Positions 32,777-43,761 are shown, numbered from the stretch's first letter. The stretch: 64,000 nt of DNA from Plazaster borealis (GCA_021014325.1 CM037469.1:13954663-14018662), one strand, 5' to 3'. Made by a program: numbers and translations. The notes: generated by a model from the sequence alone, not told the origin.

Positions 32777-33103
32777 ATTTCAAATAGATGGTCTGAACAT
32801 TTTCGTACAGAGAATTTTCTATTCATTCCTGCATGATGATGATATTCAACCAAAATGGCATTGAATTTTACCTTTTGAATGGCACACAATTTCCCTTTGG
32901 AATGTAAAGACCCATTTTGTTTTTAATGTCCGAGGACGCCATGTTTCAAATCTCGCTCTGAAAAAGTATCAAATAAGTTGACATTTCAACCCACCTTAAC
33001 GTGAGATTAGAGACTTGTAATTTGGTCCCCACTTTCATGAAGACCCTATCCATCGAAAAATGAGTGCATCACAAAACTGGATTCTGACCTTGGGGCTCCT
33101 CTT
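32777..33103 (-). mobile_element. PAL-4 arm next to the minisatellite
   Basis: The terminal block CTGACCTTGGGGCTCC at the right and interior words CTTTGGAATGTAAAG and GATGATATTCAACC match the minus strand of 8176-8470. The minisatellite starts where the PAL-4 interior would continue. Confidence 0.68.
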
Positions 33104-34115
33104 TCATTTGTTGATGAGTTGTGGTTACCTCTACTGTACATCATTCTATATGAAAGGAATTTTGGTCTAACTCCAAAATAGGGCCAACATTATTTCGTTA
33201 TTAAAACATAAGATTTGTTATCAAGTATCATGGCCCCCAAACAAAATGCAGAACGTTTTATATACTTACATGTTTCTTTTGCATATGCACTACTGCAATT
33301 TACTGACAAGTTGACAGCCAAAGTTGTTTAAAATGTCAATTATCTAAAATTTCATCTGTATTTTGACACGAAAGCATTGCCGGTTTAAATTCAAGTCTTT
33401 TGTAAGGTTTTGGATGTTTTCGAAGGACACTTATTAAACGTCTTTTAATAAGTCACATCCGATCTTTATCACAGTCTCAAATGGCCTTTGCATCTGTCAA
33501 TATTCGTCTCGGAACGGGTTTGAATTTCGCTACCCGAAAACTAATTTTAAAAATTAATATGTTATTCGGGGAACGAGTTCTTTTGTAAATATTTTTCTCT
33601 CAACTCTGAAAAATGGACCGACACAAAAGTAAAATTCTGTGATCAAAAAAATGCAGTAAAATGTTTGAGCAGTAAGATAAACACAGAGCGTTTAGCACAC
33701 ATCAAACAAATAACACAAAATCAAATGTCAATTTAAGCAACATGAAAGGCATGACATTTTGTCGTGCATACTTAACATTTACTCTATCTGAATGTACTCT
33801 TTCAAGAACTTCTGTAAAAGACTAGTGTGTAAAGAGAATTGTGTATCATTATTTTGAGCAGGTATGGATTTGAGACCCATTTAATTGATTTTACATCTTA
33901 AGCAAAGTTGTTGGCCGATATTTTTGAGGTATTTTTTTTTTTTTTTTTTTTCATTTTTAAAAAGGAACATTTGCTAGAGATGGGTGCAATTACTGTAAAT
34001 AAGCAACTATAATATCAATCAGCAACGTAAAAATATAATATAATATACAGCAGTGAAATTGGTTAAAGACCTTTACACCAACAAGTAAAACTGTCTTTTA
34101 GCTATAAAAGAAAGT
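33104..34115. other. AT-rich unique spacer
   Basis: Includes a T run of about 22 near 33931 and a TTATTAAACG/TCTTTTAATAAG inverted pair near 33431-33453. No gene was seen. Confidence 0.45.
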
Positions 34116-34505
34116 TCAATGTATTCTACAGGATTGCAAAGGATAAAAAACACCATTGTTTAATTTTAGTCTGAAAGCTTAATGATTATGTAGTGCATAC
34201 TAGAAATTAAAAAATTATTCTGCATGAGAAATATTTTCCTATGAAATAAAGTCATATTCGAGAAAACTGAACCTGAAAATCTTTTTTTTTTAAACGCGAC
34301 AGCTGATTTCGGTTGTCACAACTAAAATTAAGGACAATGTGTTCACACATGCTGGAAATTTTGCATGGTTTTTCACAATTTTCTCCTGACTCACACAACG
34401 GATTAAGCCCAGATTTTCACAGGTTTGCTATTTCTTGTACATTTGTTGATCACACAAAACACGAACACTGTCTTTTTTGTCAGTTCTACCAATCCTGTAT
34501 ATTTA
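34116..34505 (-). mobile_element. TTAA-3 MITE, nearly full length, margins decayed
   Basis: ATTCTACAGGATTGCAAAGG at the left and TTCTACCAATCCTGTATATT at the right. The body has GACAGCTGATTTCGGTTGTC and TCTCCTGACTCACACAACGG. No clean TTAA remains. Confidence 0.78.
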
Positions 34506-34581
34506 CTTTTCATTTGGGTTGTTTTGGGTTGGTTTTGGGGTTGTTGGGTTTTGTTTTGGGGGATTTTTTTTTGTTTTTTGG

Positions 34582-34612
<31 letters not shown>

Positions 34613-34640
34613 GGGTTTTTTTTGGGGGGGTGACAAAAAT
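34506..34640. repeat. G/T-only low-complexity tract
   Basis: Runs of TTTTGGG and TTGTTTT. The Gly/Phe/Cys-rich and Lys/Gln-rich frames on the two strands come from this. Confidence 0.85.
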
Positions 34641-36488
34641 AACAATTTTGTTTTAACCAATTTGTTATCAATCGTCATCGGCAGCAAATATATTTTCAGA
34701 AAACGGATAACCGAAAATCTCAATAGTTGTCAGTTGATAATACCTTATGTGTGAAAAGAAACCTCCGACAGATCGCGGTTGTCGTATTACGAAAATAAAA
34801 ATCACATTTGGAATTATTCCAATAAGTTAACCTTAACGATATTGACTAGCATGAATGGGAAAAAAACCTTCACTTTATAATTGCCTAGAATCACGCGTTG
34901 TGTATCCAAACCGGAACTCTAAACCACCTCTTTGAAGTGTCATAAATCGATATCTTTTCACTTTGTGATCAGATATTTTATCCAGCTTCCCCGGAATTCA
35001 CCTAACCCTTACAAAGAAACCTGGTAAGCGATAGCCCCAGTCCACATAATTGCCTCTTTGGTTTGAGGTATAAAAAAAGTACAATTTCAGAGGTTTTCAT
35101 CGAGTACAGACCCGGAGCCAAATTGTGGTTGTCCTGGCACGATCTGGGTGCCTTTTGTTGCATCCCATGAAAGGAAATAATAATGTCCTTGTAGAGCCAA
35201 TGCACTTGAGGGATATCCAGACAATTCACGTGGTCTCGGATGTTACCCCGTCGATATTGAAGTTTGCGCCTCAAAACTTTTGGCTCAAAATGAACAAACA
35301 CTTCAATCATTTCATTCGAGAAATTAATCCCATAATGAACAGGAAATACGATAAGAAAAGTTTTTTTCAATTTCACGTCATAATTTTTCAATCAGCCTTT
35401 TCTTCTAAACTAGGTCACGGTGATCAATGTATTTGCACATTCTGTTTAGAACTTTAAGCTGTTATTGGCTTTAAAAGACAAAATGCTTAAAATGTATGCA
35501 CTGTGTATGAGATAACCCCACCACACTGCGCATGATTTAATCGATTTTGGCGCCTGAATGATGCTCCGAAGCCTATACCTTTGCTGGTGAAAATGAAATC
35601 GTCCTTGATCAAGACACGACTGTATATCTGATTCGTCGTTCCCGCATCATTTGGTTGACGCCTATAGTTAGATTAGAAAGAACCTATAACACGCTATACA
35701 CATGTTGGTAGTTTTTGGATTTCCAAAGCGTCCATGCTTGATTTGTTTACAGGTTTAATCCACTACCGTGAAGGCCAATTTACTAGAAGTAATAGCCATG
35801 GAATGAGTGTACAATAACGACCACAATAGTACACGAAATCCGCTGGATGGTTCGGCTAATAACATTGACTACTAAACTGATTTTTAACCAGACATGACGT
35901 AGGACAATAATTGTCAAAAAACAAGATCTAGCAGTGTTTGTGTCTGGAAAAGGGAAAAGTGATCGAATCATGCGCGGCTTAATTTCCTTGATCCAAAAGC
36001 TTGGTCTGACTAAAATTAAATTGAAGAACCGATCAGTATTATCTGCCAGAAATGTAACGAACGCGTACATCGTCACAACCCCCCCCCCCACCCCCCAAAA
36101 AAGACTCGAAAACTAATTTATAATGGCGAAAGTTTCGAAGATGCGATCAGGATGCGATACATCATTGGTTTCAGTGAGAGTATATTTATTTATACCCTTT
36201 GGTTTTGGGGGAAATGAAATGCACAAGAACATAATAACCAGTGAACACTGCGAACCCTTGAATATAAAAGCATTTTTGTTAAGGTACACTGATCTTCATA
36301 CTTACGACACTAGGGTATCGGGAAAAATTTCATCGAAATAAAGTTAGAACATCCCTCTACGTTTCAATTGTTAGACTCAAGGGACCTGTCTTTTGAACAA
36401 AATTCGATCTTCCTGCCCAGCACTGACTTCAATTAGAGTATGTCAGAAGTATTGTAGAAAAAAATTCTTCTGGATGCGGTTATTAGTA
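34641..36488. other. Unique spacer with overlapping open frames
   Basis: 35002-35391 (-) and 35125-35457 (+) are open over the same bases. Neither shows a domain, repeat match or splice context, so I cannot call a gene. A poly-C tract lies near 36079. Confidence 0.35.
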
Positions 36489-36799
36489 AAGCCGGCCTCA
36501 GGTCGACCTTGCGTCAACAAAAAACAATCGGCGACTGACTTTTCAGGATCACACTGCGCCTGAGCTAAGACCATCGGGAACTTTTCAGTCGGCGATTATT
36601 TACGACCTGAGCGTAACTGCGATGATTTTAAGACAATCGGTAACAGTCGCCGCTCGAAAAAATTTACAGTCGCAAGAGTAGAACAATTTCAACTTGTACG
36701 ACGTGATCCCGACGGTCGGGAACCAATCACAGTCGACCTGTGAGTATTTGGGACATCGTGCGTGCGCAAGAAAATCGTAGGTCGACCTGAGGCCGGCTT
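36489..36799. mobile_element. PAL-6 palindromic MITE
   Basis: 311 bp with 18-20 bp inverse ends (AAGCCGGCCTCAGGTCGAC on both arms). The interior repeats CAGTCGGCGATT, GACTG and GTCGCCG words in both directions. It is GC-rich against its surroundings. Confidence 0.78.
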
Positions 36800-36855
36800 A
36801 AGGAGCTTAGATATTATTTGAATTGCCATGTGACGACATCAATAATATACTTGTA

Positions 36856-37216
36856 TTAAATGTATTATACGGGATTGGTAAGGATACAAAAAACATCAAT
36901 GTTTAATTTTAGTCTACAAGTTTACCGACTATGAAGTTCATACCAGAACAAACAATTATGTTAAATATTTTCCCCTGAAATGAAATGATATTCGAGAAAA
37001 CTGTATCTGGAAACCTAAAATAGAAAAAGAAAAAAATAAGTATAATTTTTTTTTTTTTTTTTTTGCATGCTTTTTTACTAATTTCTCCTGACTCACACAA
37101 CATATTAAGCCCAAATTTTCACAGGTTTGTTATTTCATGTACATTGGTTGATCACACAAAACATGAACACTGTCTACGACTATTTTGTCAGCTCTACCAA
37201 TCCTGTTTAATACCTT
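36856..37216 (-). mobile_element. TTAA-3 MITE abutting SINE-2
   Basis: TTAA at 36856-36859; the right margin is TTCG next to the SINE. The ends share ACGGGATTGGTA/TACCAATCCTGT. A poly-T of about 19 replaces part of the interior. The SINE-2 head starts within 20 bp. Confidence 0.78.
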
Positions 37217-37234
37217 CGAGGATGGCAATGGCGT

Positions 37235-37324
37235 GTCGTGGCCGAGCGGTTAAGACTAGAGCACCGGACTCAAGCTCTGGTTTTTCTGAGCAGCAGAGTG
37301 TGGGTTTGAGTCCCGGTCGTGACA
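37235..37324 (+). tRNA. tRNA-Leu(CAA)-like SINE head, not a functional gene
   Basis: It starts GTCGTGGCCGAGCGGTTAAG (A box) and has a 7-pair acceptor stem with wobbles, an anticodon stem CCGGA/TCTGG with loop CTCAAGC (anticodon CAA), a variable arm and a GGTTTGAGTCC B box. The D arm has a 5-base insertion and the T stem is imperfect. It continues directly into a SINE body, so it is a promoter head. Confidence 0.6.
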
Positions 37325-37333
37325 CTTGTGTCC

Positions 37334-37718
37334 TTAAAGGCACTGGACACTATTGGTAATTACTCAAAATAATTGTTAGCATAAAAACTTACTTGGTAAC
37401 GATCAATGGAGAGCTGTTGATAGTATAAAACATTGTGAGAAACGGCTCCCTCTGAAGTAACGTCGTTTTTGAGAAAAAAGTAATTTCTCAGTAAAATATT
37501 TGAATTCATTTCGAGACCCCACGCGTGAGGTCTCGAAATAACATCTGAAAGCACACAACTTCGTGTGACAAGGGTGTTTTTCTTCCATTATTATCTCGCA
37601 ACTTCGATGACCAATTGAGTTCAAACTTTCACAGGTTTGTTATTTTGTGCATATGTTGAGATACACCAAGTGAGAAGACTGGTCTTTGACAACTACCAAA
37701 GGTGTCCAGTGTCTTTAA
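37334..37718 (-). mobile_element. TTAA-1 MITE nested in SINE-2
   Basis: TTAA at 37334-37337 and 37715-37718. The ends are AGGCACTGGACAC and its inverse. The central dyad is unlike other TTAA-1 copies: TTTCGAGACC, CACGCGTG, GGTCTCGAAA (37508-37539) replaces the CTTCTTGCAAGAAG core. Confidence 0.92.
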
Positions 37719-37867
37719 GCAAGACACTTAACCATTATTGCTGCATCCTTCGGATGGGACGTAAAGCCGTTGGTCACGTGTGTTGTGTAAATGCACGTAA
37801 ACGAACCCAGAACACTTATCGTGGAAGAGTAGGGGTTTAACCCCAGTGTTTCTGGTTGAATAGTGGC

Positions 37868-38282
37868 TTAAAGGTAGAGTCTTAGATTAGTGAATATATA
37901 GTCCACAAATGTCCATAAAAACTTACTTGGTGAGAAGCACTGCAGCTATTGGTAGTATAAACTATTTTGAGAAAGGATTCCCTTCGAAGTAATACGGTGT
38001 GGATAATTGTTCACCAAAAAACATTTGAATAGTTCTCAGACTTCTGAGGGTTGGTATACGTTCGCTAGTGCTGCGGCCGGAGATGCGGTTGGTAACTGCT
38101 GACACCTCGCTTAAAGTGGATGGATTCAACATTGTTGTAAAAATACCTCGACAGGGTTTTTTCTATTTTTTCAGCAAGTAGACACTTTGTTCAGCTGAAA
38201 CTTTCACATCTGACTTTTAATGTATCTATGTATACAATTTTGCCTATAAATCAGCATTACTTGGACAAAATACAATCTTTAA
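37868..38282 (-). mobile_element. TTAA-6 MITE
   Basis: TTAA at 37868-37871 and 38279-38282. The left end is AGGTAGAGTCTTAGATT. It contains ACTTACTTGGTGAGAAGCAC and CAGCAAGTAGACACTTTG. The middle is rearranged and GC-richer (GCTGCGGCCGGAGATG). Confidence 0.75.
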
Positions 38283-38787
38283 GGTTTTTTTTTTTGTTAA
38301 CTAAACATTTCTGTAGGTTTTTCTTGTACTCGTTCTGTGTCATTTTGATAGATGTTAAATTGCTTCTTCAATTTTCTTATACAAATATGATTGATACCTC
38401 ACCATGCAATGCCTCAAATCCTATATCAAATATGATTGTTTTGGCAACCAAGTGGATATTGGTCAAGTTGCCATAGAAACGCACCTTTTGACTGACAAAT
38501 GTTGATTGCAGATGAACTGCAGCGCGGATGTTCAAAGATTATATTGTTGTTAGTCGGAAGTGTGCGTGGTTTTTTCTCCTCGTTCTGCAGTTCGAAGCGA
38601 GGATGTCGCTGTAAATGACAGACGACTGTTTTATGAATGCAGCTGTGTAGATGGTGTCAAAGTTGCTATTAATTTTCAAGAGCTTAAGAAATATTGTACA
38701 AGTTAACATTTTAGCTCATGATACTTACTGTTTAAAATAGATATTTTATCAGCATTTAAGACCATGTGAATAATTTGGTGACAAACC
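38283..38787. other. Unique spacer
   Basis: No gene was recognised. Confidence 0.45.
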
Positions 38788-38851
38788 TATGTTCCGACAC
38801 CTCTATGTTCCGACGCCCCTATGTTCCGACACCCCTACGTTCCGACACACT
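38788..38851. repeat. Four copies of a 16-bp unit TATGTTCCGACACCCC
   Basis: Tandem units with small changes lead straight to the telomeric array. Beyond the array, TTTTGGAACATAAGGG and TTTCGGAATATAG read as inverse, decayed copies, so the array is bracketed. Confidence 0.8.
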
Positions 38852-38872
38852 TAGTGTATTTTCCTGTTCCTT

Positions 38873-39099
38873 TTCCTAACCCTAACCCTAACCCTAACCC
38901 TAACTCCAGCCCTAACCCTAACCCTAACCCTATTCCTAACCCTAACCCTTACCCTAACTCTAACCCTAACCCTAACCCTAACCCTAACCCTAACTCTAAC
39001 CCTAACCCTAACCCTAACCCTAACCCTTACCCTAACCCTAATCCTAACCCTAACCCTAACCCTAACCTAACCCTAACCCTAACCCTAACCCTAACCCTA
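38873..39099. repeat. Interstitial telomeric repeat (CCCTAA)n
   Basis: About 37 hexamers of CCCTAA, with variants such as CCCTTA, CTCTAA and AGCCCT. TTAGGG is the telomere repeat of echinoderms and most animals. The sequence continues on both sides, so this is internal. Confidence 0.93.
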
Positions 39100-39504
39100 G
39101 CATGTAAATTACGAGGGGGTTTTTGGAACATAAGGGTTTCGGAATATAGAGCAGTCACCAATAATCCAGGGCAATTCAGGTTTCGTTGGTCTGTTTTTAT
39201 GTATCGTCGATTGAAGGTATCCTCGATTTGTTGACTTAAAACATTCTTGCATCGGGCTAATGGTGATCTTGGGTTGTTTCTTTGTTTATAGAAGGCTTAT
39301 TGCATGAAATTAAGATCAGCTGCATTTTCATTCTACATCTGACGAAACACTTGATTCGTGTTTGTGATTAATCCATGTTTTCCCATCTATTATTATTGTT
39401 ATTATATATATCTGCTAATGAAACCATTAGGATGTTTATAAGTGAACGTAATCCCTGTAGCTCGCAAACCTGAGTAAACCTGTAAACAATGGTGCTTGCT
39501 AAGT
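39100..39504. other. Unique spacer
   Basis: The first 60 bases hold the decayed inverse TTCCGA units; the remainder has no recognised feature. Confidence 0.5.
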
Positions 39505-40038
39505 AAACCAGAAACGCCGGGGTTAGCCCCTACTCTTCCACGATAAGTGTTCTGGGTTCTTTTACGTGCACTACCGATCCTACAAAGGACTTACGGCTTA
39601 AAGGCCCTGTACACTATTGGTAAGATCGAAAAACACAATGTTCACATTATTATTCACACATAACTTACATGATTTAAAGTAAGTGATGGTAGAAAGGGTT
39701 CCTTAAAATATTTCTGCCTAAAATGCTATCGTTTCTGAGAAATGAGTAAAACAATAGTTTTTATCACGCGCGATAATTTGAAAAAACAGAAAACACATAA
39801 GGTCTCTCTTCACTATTTTCTCATGACCTCGATGACCAATTAATTAAGCTCAAACTTTCACAGGTTTGTTTGTTCATGCATATTTTGAATCACACAAAAT
39901 GTGGACACTGATTTTGAGCTGTTACCAAAAGTGTACAATACCTTCGAAGGACAAAGCAATTATGGTAAAGTATCTCGCTCAAGGAGCAAGACCAGGATTC
40001 GAACCCACACTCTGCTCTTAACCGCTCGGCCACGACAA
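39505..40038 (-). mobile_element. SINE-2 copy split by TTAA-5, anticodon arm deleted
   Basis: The body (39505-39597, then 39947-39975) and tRNA-like head (39976-40038) are on the minus strand. The head keeps TCGTGGCCGAGCGGTTAAG and GGGTTCGAATCC, but the bases for the anticodon arm are missing compared with 37235-37324. A TTAA-5 MITE interrupts the body after TTACGGC. Confidence 0.75.
39598..39946 (-). mobile_element. TTAA-5 MITE nested in SINE-2
   Basis: TTAA at 39598-39601. The right site is altered (TTCG, overlapping SINE sequence). The left end is AGGCCCTGTACACTATTGG. The centre has ATCACGCGCGAT. It matches 5581-5902 inversely. Confidence 0.82.
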
Positions 40039-40559
40039 GAGGTTTTGTTAACAGATTCAAATTTTGTGGTATTAGTAATTCAACAAGTGTGAGGCTGTAA
40101 CTGTCCTTGGTTTTGTCTTCAATAAAAATTTGAATCAAGACTTACAGAAAATTTGGTCAGATCCCTTTTGGTAAAAATGAAATAACCACGACTGCTTGTG
40201 AATACAGGGATCAATAAATACACTGATTTCGATGTAATAACATTGCTAAACACACGAGCTTTCTGAAACCTGTTTTGAGAACGAGTTTACCAGCTAATTG
40301 GTTGGTTTCGGTCTAACCATGGAAGAAGCAAATATTTCCTTCCTCCGTGGTCTAAACTAGAGCACTGGCCGTTGTGCGTTTGTGTTCTCTGCACACTACT
40401 TATCCAACTGCCAATTATCAATTTTGAAATATACAATTGACAGAGTACGCATCTCATGCTGAACACACCTCCTGAGAGACCGAGAGGCTCCAGGGCATCT
40501 GTTAAATTAATTTTGTATTGTCCGGGAATAATCAATATATACAATAGCCGTTGGGTTTA
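40039..40559. other. Spacer with a hairpin repeat
   Basis: 40316-40351 folds as ACCATGGAAGAAG...CTTCCTCCGTGGT and recurs at 43768-43803. Nothing else was recognised. Confidence 0.5.
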
Positions 40560-40943
40560 GAGCCCGCTAACGTTGCAGTTAAACACCGGCTGACGTATAA
40601 CGCGTTTCACGCCCCCACTCCGTACGGATAGGCTCGTCTCTTTAAGGCTAGAGCGGTAAAGCATCTTTCCTCAGTTAGGGGGGCACTCACCGATGCGCTC
40701 AGACGACCCACTCCGATTCCTTTGCAGTAAAAAAAAACCTACTCACAAATACAGCAAGAAGAGGACCCCGCTGCCTTTAACAACGGTGTGTTCTTCCTAG
40801 ATAAAGTTGACAGCCTCTTCGAGTATACGATCATTTAGTTTATTGGAAGCGACTTGGAAGTTCACTTTTATTCGATTTTGTTCGAGCGTTGGAAGTCGTT
40901 AGTTACAGCGGTTCTTGGCCAGTCTTAAAAAGAGTTGCCTGAG
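40560..40943 (+). other. Candidate promoter and non-coding first exon
   Basis: A GC-richer block (CACGCCCCCACTCCGTACGG near 40608) is followed by purine-rich sequence ending GCCTGAG and the strong donor GTGAGT at 40944-40949. It has no repeat match and no long frame, as expected of a 5' UTR exon. There is no clear TATA box, and the next exon is not identified in the window. Confidence 0.3.
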
Positions 40944-41483
40944 GTGAGTTTTTCAGTGAATTACTATAATCATTACAGCGCTCTCGAGCGGTGCCTTTTC
41001 AAACACAGTTGAAGTGCTGTTCAGTGGGGTGTAAGTGCTTCCGTTTTATGTTTGACGGCTCTCGTTTGTCTTGAAGCTGAATCTCTTCCAAGTTTCACAA
41101 TTTGACAGGCTTCATTTCCAGATTTGTGTTTCGTAAGCTATCATGTAATATTGAAGGAAAAAAAAACTAAATTACAATCTGACTGATTAGCACTTGGCAT
41201 CGTCCTAGTTGGTCTCAACTTTAATTAGCAGGCGAGAATTCCAATTTACAAGATGCTGGTGAAGATGACATCGATATTTTGACCACAATTCTGAGTACAT
41301 TTTTTTAATTAAGGAAACTCTGCTGCAGTACGATGTCGAGTTACACAACACTGTTGTTGCGCGTCAGACAGAAAACTTAAATGTGCGAAGTTTGTTCATT
41401 CCGTGTATTGATGTTTTTTTCACATTGACGGGGCAGAGAAATCTCTACTGGAATCCACATAATATTATCGAGTTTTCGGTATC
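40944..41483. other. Spacer (possible intron start)
   Basis: No feature beyond the donor at its left edge. Confidence 0.35.
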
Positions 41484-41849
41484 TTAAATGCACTGAACAC
41501 GTTTGGTAATTGTCAAAGACCAGTGTTCTCACTTGGTGTATCCCAACATGTGCATAAAATAACAAGCCTGTGAAAATTTGGGCTCAATTGGTCATCGAAG
41601 TTGCAAGACAATTATGAAAGAAAAAGCACCCTTGTTGTACAAATTTGTGTGCTTTCAGATAAGGCTTCTTGCAAGAAGTCTTTTATTATTTTTGTGAGAA
41701 ATTACCTTTCTCAAAAACTACGTTACTTCAGAGGGAGTCGTTTCTCACAATGTTTTATACTATCAACAGCTCTCTGTTGCTCGTTACCAAGTTAGTTTTG
41801 ATGCTCATATATATTTTGAGTAATTACCAAACGTGTACGATACCTTTAA
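41484..41849 (+). mobile_element. TTAA-1 MITE
   Basis: TTAA at 41484-41487 and 41846-41849. A 9-12 bp deletion lies before GGCTTCTTGCAAGAAG. Confidence 0.9.
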
Positions 41850-41979
41850 AGAAGGTAAAACTTCTTGGCGGTGCCCTGTCTGAACTAATCGGAGAGCAAT
41901 AACTGTTAAGTATTTCAATGGTAAAAATAATTCATTTGAAATGAATTTTTTTTATGAGTAAACTATCAAAAAATTATGC

Positions 41980-42350
41980 TTAAAGGCACTGTACACGTTT
42001 GGTATTTACTCAAAATATATAATAGCATAAAAACTGACTTGAGGAGCAACAGAGAGCTGTTGATAGTATAAAACATTGTGAGAAACGACTCCCTCTGAAG
42101 TAACGTTGTTTTTGAGAAAGAGGTAATTTCTCACTAAAATAATAAAAGCTTCTTGCAAGAAGTTTTTATTCCTATCTGAAAGCACACAAATTTGCACAAC
42201 AAGGGTGCTTTTTCTTTCATCATTTTCTTGCAACTTCGATGACCAATTGAGCCCAAATTTCCACAGGCTTGTTATTTTATGCATATGTTGGGATACACCA
42301 AATGAGAACACTGGTCTTTGACAATTACCAAACGTGTACGATGCCTTTAA
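41980..42350 (-). mobile_element. TTAA-1 MITE, inverted neighbour of the previous copy
   Basis: TTAA at 41980-41983 and 42347-42350. It sits 130 bp from a + oriented copy, so the pair could form a long hairpin. Confidence 0.92.
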
Positions 42351-43204
42351 TAAATTACCCTTTTTTCTCAGATTTTGAACAATCTATACCTAGGCTGTGT
42401 TTTGTGGTGTTATCCCATCGAAGTTTAATGGTACAGTCAGCTAGAGACTTCTCCATTTTGAATATAAAATCCCTCTATAGGGCAGGGTAGTACAACGTCA
42501 GATGAGGTAAAGATTTGTCTTAAAGCAATGTAGGTTGTATACGCTAGAACGAAGGCTACGACCATTCAACACATGGTCAGCACCACAATGAATTACTCCA
42601 GTATCGCACAATGAAAAAAAAATGTTTGCATCCAGATTTCCAATGTCGTCACATTAATTTAAATGAGATTCAATAATTGAATCGAACCGGGAGAAAAAAA
42701 AACATCGGTACAAAAAAAAGTGACCTAAATTTATCATCCAGGGTTGGTTGCTCCATTAATCCCATGGAACAACGCTGCCCTGATGTGGTCCTTAAAAATC
42801 TTGCTTCACACCTCTTCCATCTCAAATAAATCGAAAGCTGAAATATTGAAATAATATCAATCATATGGTTTCCTAGGTAACAGACGTACTGTCATGTTTA
42901 TATTTGTCCTTTTTCAAGTAATTTTCCTTAATCGTCTTGGTGATTGACTTCTTGATTGATTGAGTTCGTTCACAATGATTCCACTTAATGAATTCTTGTC
43001 TAGATTAAAAACAGCTACATGGTGTTTTGTTTGTTTTTGTCGACTCCAAGACTTACGAGCGTTCCTTAATCAATCAGCATTCCGCTGCATAAGACCACTT
43101 AATTTCTTAGTGTGTAAATTCTGATCATACGATTAAAACACGAACGAGCGCGGCTGGCTCGCTCAAATCCATCAAAGTCAGCTAAAACCAGGGTATGGCT
43201 AGCT
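42351..43204. other. Unique spacer
   Basis: Poly-A runs near 42614 and 42695. No gene was seen. Confidence 0.45.
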
Positions 43205-43685
43205 GAATTGCAGGCAAGAGTCACGATTGTTAGAATACACCTTTGGTTTTTGTCTGGCATATTCACCTTAATCAATGGCATAGTATCCCTCATTGTTGCT
43301 CATTATTAAAAAATGTTATATTTTGGACAACCAAATCATCTTGCACCTGGTAAATAAACACGAATAATTAACTTCGAAAAACACAGATCTCTTCTGGTTT
43401 TTATTGGTTGGTAAGAAGGAAGGAATGTGACGCAAAGACACTGAATTGGAGGCAAGAGTCATGGTTGTTCCTCTGTGTTTTTTTATGGCATACCCACCTT
43501 TATCAATGGCATAGTATCCCTTATTGTTGCTCATTCTATAAAAAAGTGTTATATTTTGGACAACAAAATCATCTTGCATCTGGTAAATAAACACGAACAA
43601 TTAACTTCGAAAAACACAGATCTCTTTTGTTTTGTATTGGTTGGTAAGAAGAAAGGAATGTGACGCAAAGACACTGAATTGGTCA
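43205..43685. repeat. Two-copy tandem duplication, unit about 235 bp
   Basis: AGGCAAGAGTCA, ATCAATGGCATAGTATCCC, TTATATTTTGGACAAC and GGAATGTGACGCAAAGACAC each occur twice with an offset of 232-238. The copies differ by roughly one base in ten and small indels. Confidence 0.9.
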
Positions 43686-43761
43686 GCAATGTTTTCATTC
43701 CAAGCCACACTTGACCATACTCTATCAGATGATCGGCCACAATTTTATAATTGTAATAGTT

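Larger units (their letters stand above)
37229..37862 (+). mobile_element. SINE-2, tRNA-Leu-derived, split by TTAA-1
   Basis: The head is 37229-37333 and the body 37719-37862. The body has GCAAGACACTTAACC, TTCGGATGGGACGTAAAGCC and GAAGAGTAGGGGTTTAACCC. Head and body join across one TTAA when the MITE is removed. The body resembles the conserved core of several deuterostome SINEs; I cannot confirm which. Confidence 0.78.

Noticed and set aside
34313..34754. Three overlapping 100-110 codon frames
   Set aside because: They run through a TTAA-3 MITE and the G/T-only tract. The composition is explained by simple sequence.
35002..35457. Two overlapping frames of 129 and 110 codons on opposite strands
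   Set aside because: No domain, no splice signals and no repeat match, and both strands are open at once, which suggests chance.
37235..37324. A functional tRNA-Leu gene
   Set aside because: The D arm has an insertion, the T stem is imperfect, and the sequence continues into a SINE body that recurs at 39505-40038.
38821..39234. A 137-codon frame rich in Asn-Pro
   Set aside because: It is the translation of the CCCTAA telomeric tract.
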